The position numbers were made by a program, and so were the translations under genes. A DNA stretch of 29,231 nt from positions 1 through 29,231 of IMG/VR virus record IMGVR_UViG_3300045012_000017. One strand, written 5' to 3'. Each line of letters begins with the position of its first letter. The first letter of the stretch is position 1. The notes beneath the pieces are model-generated. The model did no database searches. It saw nothing but the letters and a program-made list of their open reading frames with translations, and had not been told where the DNA came from. Below are positions 7,556 to 15,039 of the stretch, one piece after another. This stretch comes from a virus.

Positions 7556-7760
7556 GCCTCGCAATCGAAGCATTCGCCCACATCACCATCTGGTCCAGGC
7601 TGTTGACTGCCATGGTCAGCTCCTGCGACGGAGGACAGATGTTGCCCAGTAGCACGGCCAGAAGCCGTGCCCGGTTACGGATCTCCTCATATAGCGGGAT
7701 CTGGTCCGGGGTAGGTGCATGATAGGTGAAGCGGTCGGCGATCCTGAGATGGTCAGTCAT
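7542..7760 (-). CDS. Acb2/Tad1-like hairpin-domain protein, predicted counter-defence sponge
   Basis: The 72-residue protein has the landmarks I associate with the Acb2/Tad1 hairpin-domain family: an N-terminal RFTYHAP (residues 10-16), a helix with EEIRNRARLLAVLL, a CPPSQE turn (42-47) before the second helix, and a C-terminal MWANASIARH (60-69). Acb2 proteins bind cyclic oligonucleotides and so block CBASS; Tad1 proteins sequester Thoeris signals. Which ligand this one would bind cannot be read from sequence. It is embedded among late structural genes and overlaps both neighbours, so it would be made with virion proteins. Family assignment is from memory of the motif and not from a search. 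Confidence 0.7.
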   Translation of the reverse strand: MTDHLRIADRFTYHAPTPDQIPLYEEIRNRARLLAVLLGNICPPSQELTMAVNSLDQMVMWANASIARHDVP

Positions 7761-8082
7761 TGTCGCCTACCGAGTTGGTAGCGTAGATTCCCTGACGCTT
7801 CGGGTCGTGCTGGGATCCGAGCACAGCCTCACAGTGCATGTCGATGACACGCTGCAGGCCGGTCTCAAGGATGCCCTTCTCGTTGTACTGGATCAGAGTC
7901 GTATTGCCACCAGGACCATTGCCGTAGCAGCACATGCAACCACAGTCAGGACCACAGCTGCAATTGCCAGGCGTGCAGCCGCACGCCGGAGATGTCGGAG
8001 TCTTCGCGACATCGATGATCTGATTCGGGGCATCGTACATCCCACGCTCGTAGCCCATGGCATTGCCGTTGGAGAGTGCCAT
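7753..8082 (-). CDS. Cysteine-cluster protein, predicted metal binding (109 aa)
   Basis: The ATG at 8082 overlaps the upstream TGA (TGATG); a GTG one codon earlier is possible. Residues 34-52 hold eight cysteines in the order CxC, CxC, CxC and CC (CGCTPGNCSCGPDCGCMCC). This density resembles metallothioneins or small zinc or iron-sulphur clusters. The flanks are ordinary: MALSNGNAMGYERGMYD before, and TLIQYNEKGILETGLQRVIDMHCEAVLG, a helix with a ninth cysteine, after. The C terminus reads HDPKRQGIYATNSVGDND. Neighbours are small head-region and accessory genes. The function is not known. Confidence 0.72.
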   Translation of the reverse strand: MALSNGNAMGYERGMYDAPNQIIDVAKTPTSPACGCTPGNCSCGPDCGCMCCYGNGPGGNTTLIQYNEKGILETGLQRVIDMHCEAVLGSQHDPKRQGIYATNSVGDND

Positions 8083-8273
8083 CACTTGCCCTTCTTCCCG
8101 CTTGCCTTCTTCTTGCCAGCGGCAGCCATCTTGGACATCTTGGCATTGCCGTATTTGGCTCGACCGGCAGCCGCAGCAATCGCAGCTCCCTTCTCTCCAC
8201 CCCCGGCAGCCTTGGCTACGGCCGCGAAACGGCCGCCCTGACCGAGCGGTGCATCCTTGTTGGGCTTAGCCAT
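8082..8273 (-). CDS. Small basic Ala/Gly/Lys-rich protein (63 aa)
   Basis: The start MAKPNKDAPLGQGGRFAA at 8273 is preferred because it overlaps the end of the upstream gene by eight bases; an earlier in-frame ATG would add 15 residues overlapping that gene more deeply. The protein is dominated by Ala, Gly and Lys and ends AAAGKKKASGKKGK. Its composition is like that of histone-like tails and of small basic proteins found in actinophage head gene clusters. It may bind DNA, but no fold is evident. The coding DNA holds several short GC-rich inverted repeats. Confidence 0.7.
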   Translation of the reverse strand: MAKPNKDAPLGQGGRFAAVAKAAGGGEKGAAIAAAAGRAKYGNAKMSKMAAAGKKKASGKKGK

Positions 8274-8520
8274 TGAGTCTTCCCAGCCTTTCATACTTCT
8301 CTTCAGTGGAATGACCATCCCACTGCACGCCAGGAACGACGGCTAGGTGGCCAAAGAGGTCTAGGTCATCTGGACTGACGTGCCAGGAAAGCTGACCTTC
8401 TGGAGTCTGCACATACAGCACCGGCCAGTCGGGTTCGCTTGGATCCGAATGGCTCAGCCTCGAAGGGTAGACCTTCGACAGGAATGATGTAAGGTGTGCT
8501 CGCTCGCGGTAGATGTCCAT
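8266..8520 (-). CDS. Conserved actinophage protein of unknown function (84 aa)
   Basis: This protein opens MDIYRERAHLTSFLSKVYPS and contains GQLSWHVSPDDLDLFGHL and a closing QWDGHSTEEKYERLGRL. I recall homologues in actinophages with a very similar W-D-x-H-(T/S)-T-E-E-K-Y-x-R-L ending and a LSWH core, but no assigned role. The ATG at 8520 overlaps the upstream TGA (TGATG). Tryptophan- and histidine-rich conserved positions suggest a folded enzyme-like or binding domain. It sits in the accessory cluster downstream of the capsid gene. Confidence 0.75.
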   Translation of the reverse strand: MDIYRERAHLTSFLSKVYPSRLSHSDPSEPDWPVLYVQTPEGQLSWHVSPDDLDLFGHLAVVPGVQWDGHSTEEKYERLGRLNG

Positions 8521-8843
8521 CACGTAACCAATGTGAAGTTGGCCGAAGTGATTGCACCACTAGAGCCAGCGATGAGTTGTGCCATGTCAGTGGAAGACAC
8601 GATGTAGTTATATCCGCCCTGGTAGTACCTGAGTCCATTGGGCTGGATCACGGTCGGGGCTCCAGGCCCCGTACCTGTGTAGTTCAGTACATCCGTGTAG
8701 GATTCATACCGGCCGATCTCGAACACATTCGGAGAGACTTCAAGGACGCTCTCAGCCCTATTCATCCTGTACCGCTCCATCAGCGGCGACCACGCGAAAG
8801 GGGCCTCCGACACAGTCGGAGTAGCAAAGTAGTACTCGGACAT
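8520..8843 (-). CDS. Small capsid-proximal protein of unknown function (107 aa)
   Basis: The ATG at 8843 gives MSEYYFATPTVSEAPFAW and has GGGGC about eight bases upstream; a TTG at 8855 would add four residues. The middle reads VFEIGRYESYTDVL, then NGLRYYQGGYNYIVSSTDMAQLIAGSSG. The YxGGxxYxVS segment followed by a helix and a glycine turn recurs in small proteins encoded just after actinophage capsid genes. It could be a head-completion or decoration component. The gap to the capsid stop is 23 bases. Confidence 0.68.
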   Translation of the reverse strand: MSEYYFATPTVSEAPFAWSPLMERYRMNRAESVLEVSPNVFEIGRYESYTDVLNYTGTGPGAPTVIQPNGLRYYQGGYNYIVSSTDMAQLIAGSSGAITSANFTLVT

Positions 8844-8866
8844 CGGAGGCCCCAATCACTTGGTTA

Positions 8867-9811
8867 TCAGGTGGTGTTCTGGATCGAGCTGGTGGTCTGC
8901 TCGATGATCAGAGACTGCGGACGGTAGAGCGACCAACCCGCAACGCCGTACCAGCCGAGAGGCTGGAACCGGGTCAGCTTGTCAACGACCGGGCCACGGA
9001 TGGTGTGGAACTCTTCAGCAACCGCCTCGGCCAGGGCCTGCTGGCCCATGAGGTAGGTGTTGAAGACTCGAGTCGGAGTCGTGCCAGTGTTCAGGGTGTT
9101 GAGGCATCGAGGGGTCTCGATGTACGCAGCACCTTCGTACTCACCGATCTCGCCAGCCCAGATGTTGTCAGCAGAGCTGTACGACATCGGGATACGCCAA
9201 CCGTTGTTACCGGTCTCGGACCGCAGGTCGAGGGAGACCTCCGGGTGGATGTACCGGGTGTAGAGCGTCCCCTTGTTCGGGTGGACGAACTGGCTGCGGA
9301 GCTTCGCGACACCCATGCGGGCGATGTCGGAACCGTAGATGTCGAACGGCTGAACGCCGTTGACAGTGCCAGTGTTGTACAACGGCGCAGCAAGCGCCGC
9401 GAACGAGGCGGAACCGTTACGCCGGATGGTCTGAGTACCACCGGCGAGGACGTTCTGAACGATCAGGTCGACAGAGTCGACAAGGTTCCACGCAACCTGG
9501 TTGACGAGACCAGCGGTCACGTCAGTGAAGCTGAACAGGTCCAGCTTGTTGGACACCAGGATGGCGTTGCCGTACTCGTTCAGAGTGACGGACACAGTGG
9601 TGGGCTGACCGGCCGCGACAGCGTCCGGGTCCACCAGTTCATTGAGGGGCGTGATCTGCTGCGCCAGGTCGGCGTACAGCTCGAAGACCACACTGGAACC
9701 GGGCATAGCCTGCTGCACGGGGCGCTTGTCCGCTGCCTGACGGAACATGGGCTGAGCACGCAGTGCGAACTCAAGAGCCCTGTCGTAGGTAGTCTGGACA
9801 AGGTTGCTCAT
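8867..9811 (-). CDS. Major capsid protein, N4-gp56 family type
   Basis: The 314-residue protein carries features of the N4-gp56-type HK97-fold major capsid protein: an N-terminal helix RALEFALRAQPMFRQAADKR, then GSSVVFELYADLAQQITPLNE, the glycine/threonine-rich strand QPTTVSVTLNEYGNAILVS, a central LRSQFVHPNKGTLYTRYIHP, and a C-terminal GVAGWSLYRPQSLIIEQ. It forms the shell after assembling on the scaffold encoded immediately upstream. The length fits the family. The 69-base gap before it contains a 6-bp tetraloop hairpin (9863-9878), and no strong Shine-Dalgarno is evident. Confidence 0.88.
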   Translation of the reverse strand: MSNLVQTTYDRALEFALRAQPMFRQAADKRPVQQAMPGSSVVFELYADLAQQITPLNELVDPDAVAAGQPTTVSVTLNEYGNAILVSNKLDLFSFTDVTAGLVNQVAWNLVDSVDLIVQNVLAGGTQTIRRNGSASFAALAAPLYNTGTVNGVQPFDIYGSDIARMGVAKLRSQFVHPNKGTLYTRYIHPEVSLDLRSETGNNGWRIPMSYSSADNIWAGEIGEYEGAAYIETPRCLNTLNTGTTPTRVFNTYLMGQQALAEAVAEEFHTIRGPVVDKLTRFQPLGWYGVAGWSLYRPQSLIIEQTTSSIQNTT

Positions 9812-9862
9812 TGCAGCGGTGCCCGTAAAGGCGTTCGCCGTAAGATCAGATCCTTATGGAGG

Positions 9863-9878
9863 GAGCGCTAAGGCGCTC
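9863..9878. other. Hairpin in the scaffold-capsid gap
   Basis: Arms GAGCGC and GCGCTC (9863-9868 and 9873-9878) pair perfectly around TAAG. It lies in the 69 bases between the scaffold stop and the capsid start. A second small dyad, GGCGTTCGCC, is at 9830-9839. There is no U tract, so a terminator is unlikely. An mRNA-stabilising or processing hairpin that lets the capsid gene be expressed above its neighbours is possible, but this is inference. Confidence 0.5.
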
Positions 9879-9880
9879 GA

Positions 9881-10357
9881 TTAACGGAGATTCTGGAATT
9901 GGGCGATCAGCTCCTGGACATTGGTTGCCTGGTTGATCCCGCGCTGCACGTCTTCGATACCGGTTGACTGCCGTCCTTCGCTACCAGCCTGAGAAAGCTG
10001 CTGGTACTGGAGCTGCTGTTCCTGTGTAAGGATTGGTGCCGAGGGGACGACCGGCTCACCGGTGCCCTGCTGGTTCTGCTCGCCCTGGATTCCGAAGGCG
10101 GACTTGATGTCAGTGACCCAAGACTTGATAGCCTCCGGGTCGGCATCGCCCTTGTACAGCGAAGCCGCTGCCTTGGGGACGCCTAGTTCGTCAAGCACAG
10201 AAGAAACCGTGGTCTGCTTGAGCTGGCCCTGCACGTCTGCGAGTGCCTTCTGAAGTTCCTGGTTCTGCTTCTGGACGTTCTCAGCCCAACTGCGAAGGCC
10301 GTTGTTGGTGTTTCCTTCGAACGGGTTGGTGTCGTCGTTGCCGAACATATCAGTCAT
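9881..10357 (-). CDS. Scaffolding protein
   Basis: The 158-residue protein has the usual scaffold composition: acidic N terminus (MTDMFGNDDTNPFEG), a long Gln/Lys/Glu helix (WAENVQKQNQELQKALADVQ, about 24-43), a region AASLYKGDADPEAIKSWVTD, a low-complexity Gln/Pro/Gly linker, and a C-terminal helix NQATNVQELIAQFQNLR that would contact the capsid. Scaffolds guide capsid assembly and then leave or are degraded. The position directly upstream of the major capsid gene supports the call. A 126-base gap separates it from the upstream tRNA; that gap contains TATCAT on the minus strand (10446-10451) as a possible -10 box without a convincing -35. Confidence 0.82.
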   Translation of the reverse strand: MTDMFGNDDTNPFEGNTNNGLRSWAENVQKQNQELQKALADVQGQLKQTTVSSVLDELGVPKAAASLYKGDADPEAIKSWVTDIKSAFGIQGEQNQQGTGEPVVPSAPILTQEQQLQYQQLSQAGSEGRQSTGIEDVQRGINQATNVQELIAQFQNLR

Positions 10358-10483
10358 GTGACTGTGCTCCCAGTTTCTGTTTCAGTTAATCGAACGCCGA
10401 TCGTGAACCCTGGGGAGAATTCACTAAAGCTCGTTCTACCGGTCTATGATACGTAGAAAAGGGCCGGTCGATCTATCTACGAG

Positions 10484-10560
10484 TAGCGGGAGTGGGAATC
10501 GAACCCACACATTGGCCCAGACTCTAGGCCTGGCGTCTCTTCCATTTGGACTATCCCGCG
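10484..10560 (-). tRNA. tRNA with atypical anticodon loop (isotype uncertain)
   Basis: Read on the minus strand, the acceptor GCGGGA pairs with TCCCGC (six pairs; a seventh outer pair would be C-U). TA follows at positions 8-9, then a 3-bp D stem GTC/GAC with GG in the loop, an anticodon stem CCAGG/TCTGG, and a T stem GTGGG/CCCAC with loop TTCGATT. The seven-base anticodon loop is CCTAGAG, which has C instead of U at position 33 and places TAG at the anticodon (codon CUA, Leu). The variable region is short, unlike a true tRNA-Leu. CCA is not encoded. It lies inside the late operon between two virion genes. Confidence 0.75.
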
Positions 10561-10567
10561 AGTCTTG

Positions 10568-11470
10568 TTACGCCAGTTGCCCGCCCCCATGGCGGGCCAG
10601 ACCCTGTGCAGCGCCACCGGATACACCGGAGACATTGGCCCTCGCCCATGAGGCGAGGCGGCTCTGGAGCTGGGCAGAGTTGATGTCATTCCCAGTACCA
10701 GCCGTACCGGCACCAGGCTGGAACACTGCCTGCTCTTCATTGCCGTATGTGTAGTTCTGACCGAACTGCTGGCCTAGCTGCTGGAACGTGTTGAACTCCT
10801 GGGAGATCTGACTGTATCCCTGGGCCGCCTGAGCCTGGGTGAATCCGGCCTGGGCCAGTTGGGTGGCATATCCCTGGTCGAAGGTCAGTCCCCGCTGGAG
10901 TGCCTCGCTGCCGATGGCAGCGGTATTGGCCTGCTGCTGGAGGATAGGGAGAGCCTTGGTCGGATCCAGGAAGTAGGCAGTCATATCTCCCTGGCTCAGT
11001 CCCATCTGGTTGAGTGCTGCCGTATAGCTTGGCGACGCCGTAAGCGTCGCTTGACTGGCCAGCTGGACTCGGGACTGCAGTTCACTGGCTGACATGTTGT
11101 TGCCGATGAACTGGGTGAAGTCGGACGGACTGTCGTAGAATCCTGCGGGCAGTCCTGCTGCCCGCTCCACTGCCTGGTAGCTCTGCTCAGCAGAGAGGTA
11201 GTCGGCCGGGGAGAGAACGGAGAGTCCGTTCTGCTGCCTGATGGCATTGCCTGCGAACCTCTGCTGGTACTCAGGAGTCTGCTGGAGTAGGACTGTGATC
11301 GTGTCGGATCCGTAGCCCTGCTGCACATAGCTCAGAATGGTCGGTGCCAGGCTCGCCAGGCCGTAGCTGGTGAATAGTGCCAGCAGGCTTGTGTAGGCGT
11401 CCCTGTTGGCCCCTGTGAGGTCCGTGGCAGCGGCACTGGAGGAGGACGTGGAAGGCGCTGGTGTAGTCAT
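10568..11470 (-). CDS. Internal virion (ejection-type) protein, 300 aa
   Basis: This Ala/Gln/Ser-rich helical protein contains segments I know from a family frequent in actinophage virion gene clusters: LLALFTSYGLASLAPTIL, YVQQGYGSDTITVLLQQTPE followed by YQQRFAGN, GLSVLSPADYLSAEQSYQAV and LPAGFYDSPSDFTQFIGNNM. The order helix, TPEYxxRFA, LSPxEYL, GLPxGFYD is typical. The role is probably that of an inner core or ejection protein, but other phages place similar proteins with the tail. The start overlaps the upstream stop (TGATG). The last 50 residues are glycine-rich and low complexity. The tRNA gene begins eight bases after its stop. Confidence 0.72.
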   Translation of the reverse strand: MTTPAPSTSSSSAAATDLTGANRDAYTSLLALFTSYGLASLAPTILSYVQQGYGSDTITVLLQQTPEYQQRFAGNAIRQQNGLSVLSPADYLSAEQSYQAVERAAGLPAGFYDSPSDFTQFIGNNMSASELQSRVQLASQATLTASPSYTAALNQMGLSQGDMTAYFLDPTKALPILQQQANTAAIGSEALQRGLTFDQGYATQLAQAGFTQAQAAQGYSQISQEFNTFQQLGQQFGQNYTYGNEEQAVFQPGAGTAGTGNDINSAQLQSRLASWARANVSGVSGGAAQGLARHGGGQLA

Positions 11471-12756
11471 CAGAAGGCCTTCCCGAAGTCCTGTAGCACC
11501 TGGTGTGCTACGGTATAGAGACTGTCACGTGCATTGTTGGTCTGCATCCACCTGGGATCGGACCTGAGGTCGTTCTCGAACGACCACAAGGGCTGGCCCG
11601 GAGCACCGGGCGTGCCCGTAGCCGTCAGTGCCTTCTGGATGGTGGGATCGAACGCACTGATCGAGCTGGGATTCAACTCAAGGATCGTACCCATCTGCTG
11701 AATGTACGGACTGGCCAGGTCCTGCACTGTCTGTCCGCCGTTGATCTGCTGGGCGAACTGGCTGTACTTGGATACAGCAAGCTGCTTCAAGGCAGCTTGC
11801 ACATCGGTGAAGGTGCTGGTTCCCTGCTCGATTCCACGGATCATGTTCTGGTACCAGGGATTCGAGGCGGTCACACCCATCGAGTAGGCGTACTGCAGTG
11901 CGTTGTTGTACTGCGTCTCTGCATCCCCGGACATCCGTCCACCCGTCAGGGTGACGTACTGGCCAGCGAAGTACTGGGCCTGCTGGTCGGACCAGCCCTT
12001 GGCTGCGATGTTGTACGACAGTGTCGACAGGATCGACTTCATCTGTGCGGCCGGGACGTTCACACCAGTACTGGCCAGCAACTGCTGAGCCTTGACATTC
12101 GCTGCGGCCATCTGCTGGTTGGCTTCTGCTGGATCCGTAGCAGCCAGCGTGATGAACTTGCGCTCTGCGGCATCGTGAGTCTTCCACCAGTTGGTAGTCA
12201 TCAGCGTTGCCTGGAACTTGTCGTTGCTCCACTGGCCGGTGACGGCCTCGTTGAAGATTGTCTTCAGCTCAGGGTTGGCATTCAGGAACGCCTCAGTAAA
12301 CCCGTACTGTTCCGCCAGTGTTGCCGGATCGATGCTGGCTGGGGTAGTCGTACCACCACCTCCAGCATTGTCGGTACTACTCGTTGTGGTTACCGGCTGA
12401 CCGGCATTCGACAGAATGGTGCTGGCATAACCAGCACCAGCACCCAGGTTGCCCGGTCCCGCATTGTAGGCCTCTAGTGCCTTCTGTATGCTGCCACCCT
12501 CTTGGTGCAGCAGTTGGCCCATGTAGGCAGTGTAGGCATTGAAGGCATCCCCGACATTGAACGGGGAGCCGTATCCGACTTCGGCGAAAGTGCCAGGCAT
12601 GAACTGGGCAATGCCTTCAGCTCCAGCGGGGGACACGGCATTCGGATTGAAGCCGGACTCCTCGTTGATCTGAGCTGCGACAATCGATGCGGAGATGCCC
12701 AACGCCGCTGCGGCGGCGTTCACATACGGCTGGTACTCAGCTGGGACGTTCGTCAA
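11470..12756 (-). CDS. Virion lytic transglycosylase with internal-virion C-terminal domain
   Basis: The 428-residue protein begins with an SLT-type (family 1) lytic transglycosylase domain: NEESGFNPNAVSPAGAEGIA (31-50) with likely catalytic Glu33, then QFMPGT and a closing LEAYNAGPGNL near residue 98. This enzyme cuts glycan strands so the genome can cross the wall during entry. After a Thr/Gly/Ser linker (about 118-140), residues about 145-428 form a helical domain paralogous to the C terminus of the next upstream gene, sharing LAEQYGF, TNWWK, QINGG and NNARDS positions. It overlaps that gene by four bases. It is likely an ejection protein delivered with DNA. Confidence 0.85.
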   Translation of the reverse strand: MTNVPAEYQPYVNAAAAALGISASIVAAQINEESGFNPNAVSPAGAEGIAQFMPGTFAEVGYGSPFNVGDAFNAYTAYMGQLLHQEGGSIQKALEAYNAGPGNLGAGAGYASTILSNAGQPVTTTSSTDNAGGGGTTTPASIDPATLAEQYGFTEAFLNANPELKTIFNEAVTGQWSNDKFQATLMTTNWWKTHDAAERKFITLAATDPAEANQQMAAANVKAQQLLASTGVNVPAAQMKSILSTLSYNIAAKGWSDQQAQYFAGQYVTLTGGRMSGDAETQYNNALQYAYSMGVTASNPWYQNMIRGIEQGTSTFTDVQAALKQLAVSKYSQFAQQINGGQTVQDLASPYIQQMGTILELNPSSISAFDPTIQKALTATGTPGAPGQPLWSFENDLRSDPRWMQTNNARDSLYTVAHQVLQDFGKAF

Positions 12757-14069
12757 GAAGCAACCCCCAGATTCTGGAGTACCTGGTGCCCTATCGCCAT
12801 AGTGCTGTCACGTGCATTGTTGGTCTGCTGCCACTGCGGAGACTGTCTGACCATGTTCTCGAAGTCGGACTGTGTCATACCGTTCGGCTGGCCTTGTGCG
12901 TTCGTGCCGTTCAGCGCCTGCCGGATCATCGGAGTATTCAGACTGTAGCTGGTATCCGGCTGCTCCAGCAGCTGGGATGCTGTCTGGATGTACGGCTGTG
13001 CGATGTCGTTCATCGTCGCACCACCATTGATCTGCTCCTCGTACGCGGGGAACGTACTGATGGCAGTCTGACGGATCTGGGCCTCGGCATCGTCCTGGGT
13101 CATGAGCCCCTTGGCGATGAGCTGTGCCTGGTTCTTGACTGCCTGGTCAGAAAGGTTGACTCCCTGACTGTAGGCATACTGCTGAACGGTGTGCTGGAAT
13201 GCTCCTGCGGCACCCCCGAGGGTGCCGTTGTTCTGGAAGTTCACATAGCTTCCGAGCATCTCTTCAAGCTGGCCATTGTCAAGGTTCGCCTTGATGGCAG
13301 TGTTGACGATGTTCCCCATCTGGGATGCGGGAATGGCAGCACCCATAGCCTTGGCCATCTGGGTGATCTGCACGTTCATCGCCAGGACCTGGGCATTCCA
13401 CTGGGCAGGGTCGGTCTGCTGGGTGACGAGTGCCTGCTTGGCGGTGTCGCTATTGTCCTTCCACCAGTTCGTATTCTGCAGTGCAGCCTGGAACTGTGCG
13501 GTACTCCAGGTTCCGGCGACAGCCTCACTGAACACGTTCTTCAGATCCGGGTTGCTGTTGAGGAACGCGTAGGACCAGCCGTACTGCGCTGCCAGCTCCT
13601 GGGGGTCCAACTTCGGAGCCACGGCGGCTCCGCCTGTGTAGTTGAAGTTGACGCCAGAGCCTGAGCCGTTGACGCCAGCGATCTGGCGTCCACCAACGAA
13701 CCTGGACATGTAGTAGTCGTTGGCCATGCTGGTGACGCGAACGGCTTCACCTGGCTTCGGAGCTTCCAGGATGTTGCCGTTCCCCACATAGATGGCGACA
13801 TGGTCGGGACTGTCGGTACCAGGACTGGCACTGAAGAAGACAAGGTCACCGACCTGCAACTTGTCGGACGCTACAGGCGTCCCGACACCTATCTGGTCGT
13901 AGGTGGTCCGGGGCAGGTTGATCCCGAAGTTCTTGAACACCTGCTGGACCAGGCCACTGCAGTCGACACCGGAAGTGAGGCTGTTGCCTCCCCAGACATA
14001 CGGCGTCCCCTCGAACTGCTCACCGTAGCTGACGATGTCCTGTGCTGAGATTCCTGATGGAGTAGTCAT
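12753..14069 (-). CDS. Virion NlpC/P60 peptidase with internal-virion C-terminal domain
   Basis: Residues 1-125 are an NlpC/P60 cysteine peptidase domain: GTPYVWGGNSLTSGVDCSGL (21-40) with catalytic Cys37, LQVGDLVFFS (71-80), and DHVAIYVGNGNILEA with His90. Glu102 lies where many members carry a second His, which the family tolerates as a variable polar residue. Such enzymes cleave peptide bonds in peptidoglycan. After a short linker the remaining 280 residues are paralogous to the C terminus of the downstream transglycosylase gene (LAAQYGW, TNWWK, EQINGG, NNARDS). It is probably an ejected virion protein acting on the wall at infection. The start overlaps the upstream stop (TGATG). Confidence 0.87.
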   Translation of the reverse strand: MTTPSGISAQDIVSYGEQFEGTPYVWGGNSLTSGVDCSGLVQQVFKNFGINLPRTTYDQIGVGTPVASDKLQVGDLVFFSASPGTDSPDHVAIYVGNGNILEAPKPGEAVRVTSMANDYYMSRFVGGRQIAGVNGSGSGVNFNYTGGAAVAPKLDPQELAAQYGWSYAFLNSNPDLKNVFSEAVAGTWSTAQFQAALQNTNWWKDNSDTAKQALVTQQTDPAQWNAQVLAMNVQITQMAKAMGAAIPASQMGNIVNTAIKANLDNGQLEEMLGSYVNFQNNGTLGGAAGAFQHTVQQYAYSQGVNLSDQAVKNQAQLIAKGLMTQDDAEAQIRQTAISTFPAYEEQINGGATMNDIAQPYIQTASQLLEQPDTSYSLNTPMIRQALNGTNAQGQPNGMTQSDFENMVRQSPQWQQTNNARDSTMAIGHQVLQNLGVAS

Positions 14070-15031
14070 CAGAGCGGGTTCCCACTCAACAGTGACTGCA
14101 GTGCGCCCATGTAGGTTGTCGCAGCCTGGTAGTTGGCATACTCAGAGGTGCCACGGATGTTCTGCTCCGCGATGTTCTGAGCACCAGTGGAGCTGACACC
14201 ACCAGTAGACTTCAGAGTATCCTGCGATACCACGAAGCCTTCAGGGTTGTACTCCTTCTGGACCGTGGAGATGGTCGGGTTGGCAGTCTCGACCTGGTTC
14301 AGGTTGGCATGGAAGGCAGCTTCCTCATCAGCAGTGGGTGCCCTGCCCAGCAGCGACTGCGCTGCTGATACGAAGATAGCATTGGCATCCTGCTGAGAAG
14401 TCAGGGTGACGTTGCTGACGTCCTTCGTGACAGTCTTGTTGTCTTTCCCGATACCGCCGGAGTTACTGGAGATGTCCTTTGCGAGGACATCCCAGGGCGT
14501 GACAGCCTGACCAGCCTGGGCATAGTTGGCTGCCTGCTGAACCAGGCCGCTCCATGCCGTTGCAAGCTGGGCATCAGTTGCCGTGTAGGCCGTACTGTCA
14601 ACCAGTGCGTACTGAGCCCTGAACTCGTTCTGCTGCGCCTGGGTCCACTGGTAGTACATGTTGTCAGCGGCCTGCTGGTTGACCACGACAGGAGCGCCAG
14701 CCTTGCTCCCCACGGTCGCGCCGGGGAGAGTGAAGGTGGCACCAGGATCATAGATCCCGTAGGTCTGGGTCTTGCCGCTGAGGGTGGCACCCAGGCCGGT
14801 CTGCTGGAATCCAGGGAGCTGGCTCTGACTCCCCGGCCCAGCCCCTTGGGGCTGACTCTGTGTCGTACCGAAGTAGATGTTCCCACCAGCGGAGCTGGTG
14901 AATGCTCCGACATTGCCAGTCAGGGTCTGCGGTGCGGTGTTGGCGGCAGCCACGGTGGCCTGCGCCTGCTGGGCCTGCGCCTGAGCGGTAGGAGCAAGAC
15001 CGGCGGTCTGCTCCGGTGACGGTGTGGTCAT
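14069..15031 (-). CDS. Internal virion protein, 320 aa
   Basis: A strong Shine-Dalgarno (AGGAG, six bases upstream) precedes the ATG at 15031. The first 80 residues are Ala/Gln/Gly-rich and low complexity; the middle contains QWTQAQQNEFRAQYALVDS and QAVTPWDVLAKDISSN. The last third has QSLLGRAPTADEEAAFHANL, a segment recurrent in actinophage internal or tape-like virion proteins, followed by NIRGTSEYANYQAATTYMGA. No enzyme domain is seen. Neighbouring genes with wall-degrading heads suggest one ejection complex. Function is inferred from context. Confidence 0.72.
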   Translation of the reverse strand: MTTPSPEQTAGLAPTAQAQAQQAQATVAAANTAPQTLTGNVGAFTSSAGGNIYFGTTQSQPQGAGPGSQSQLPGFQQTGLGATLSGKTQTYGIYDPGATFTLPGATVGSKAGAPVVVNQQAADNMYYQWTQAQQNEFRAQYALVDSTAYTATDAQLATAWSGLVQQAANYAQAGQAVTPWDVLAKDISSNSGGIGKDNKTVTKDVSNVTLTSQQDANAIFVSAAQSLLGRAPTADEEAAFHANLNQVETANPTISTVQKEYNPEGFVVSQDTLKSTGGVSSTGAQNIAEQNIRGTSEYANYQAATTYMGALQSLLSGNPL

Positions 15032-15039
15032 GTCTGCTC

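Noticed and set aside
10446-10475. Possible minus-strand promoter with TATCAT before the scaffold gene
   Set aside because: The -10-like box is reasonable but no -35 resembling TTGACA lies 16-18 bases upstream, so it was mentioned with the scaffold gene and not called as a feature.
10484-10560. Reading the tRNA as an amber suppressor with anticodon CTA
   Set aside because: CTA is central only if the loop is widened to nine bases; the paired seven-base loop places TAG at the anticodon positions.
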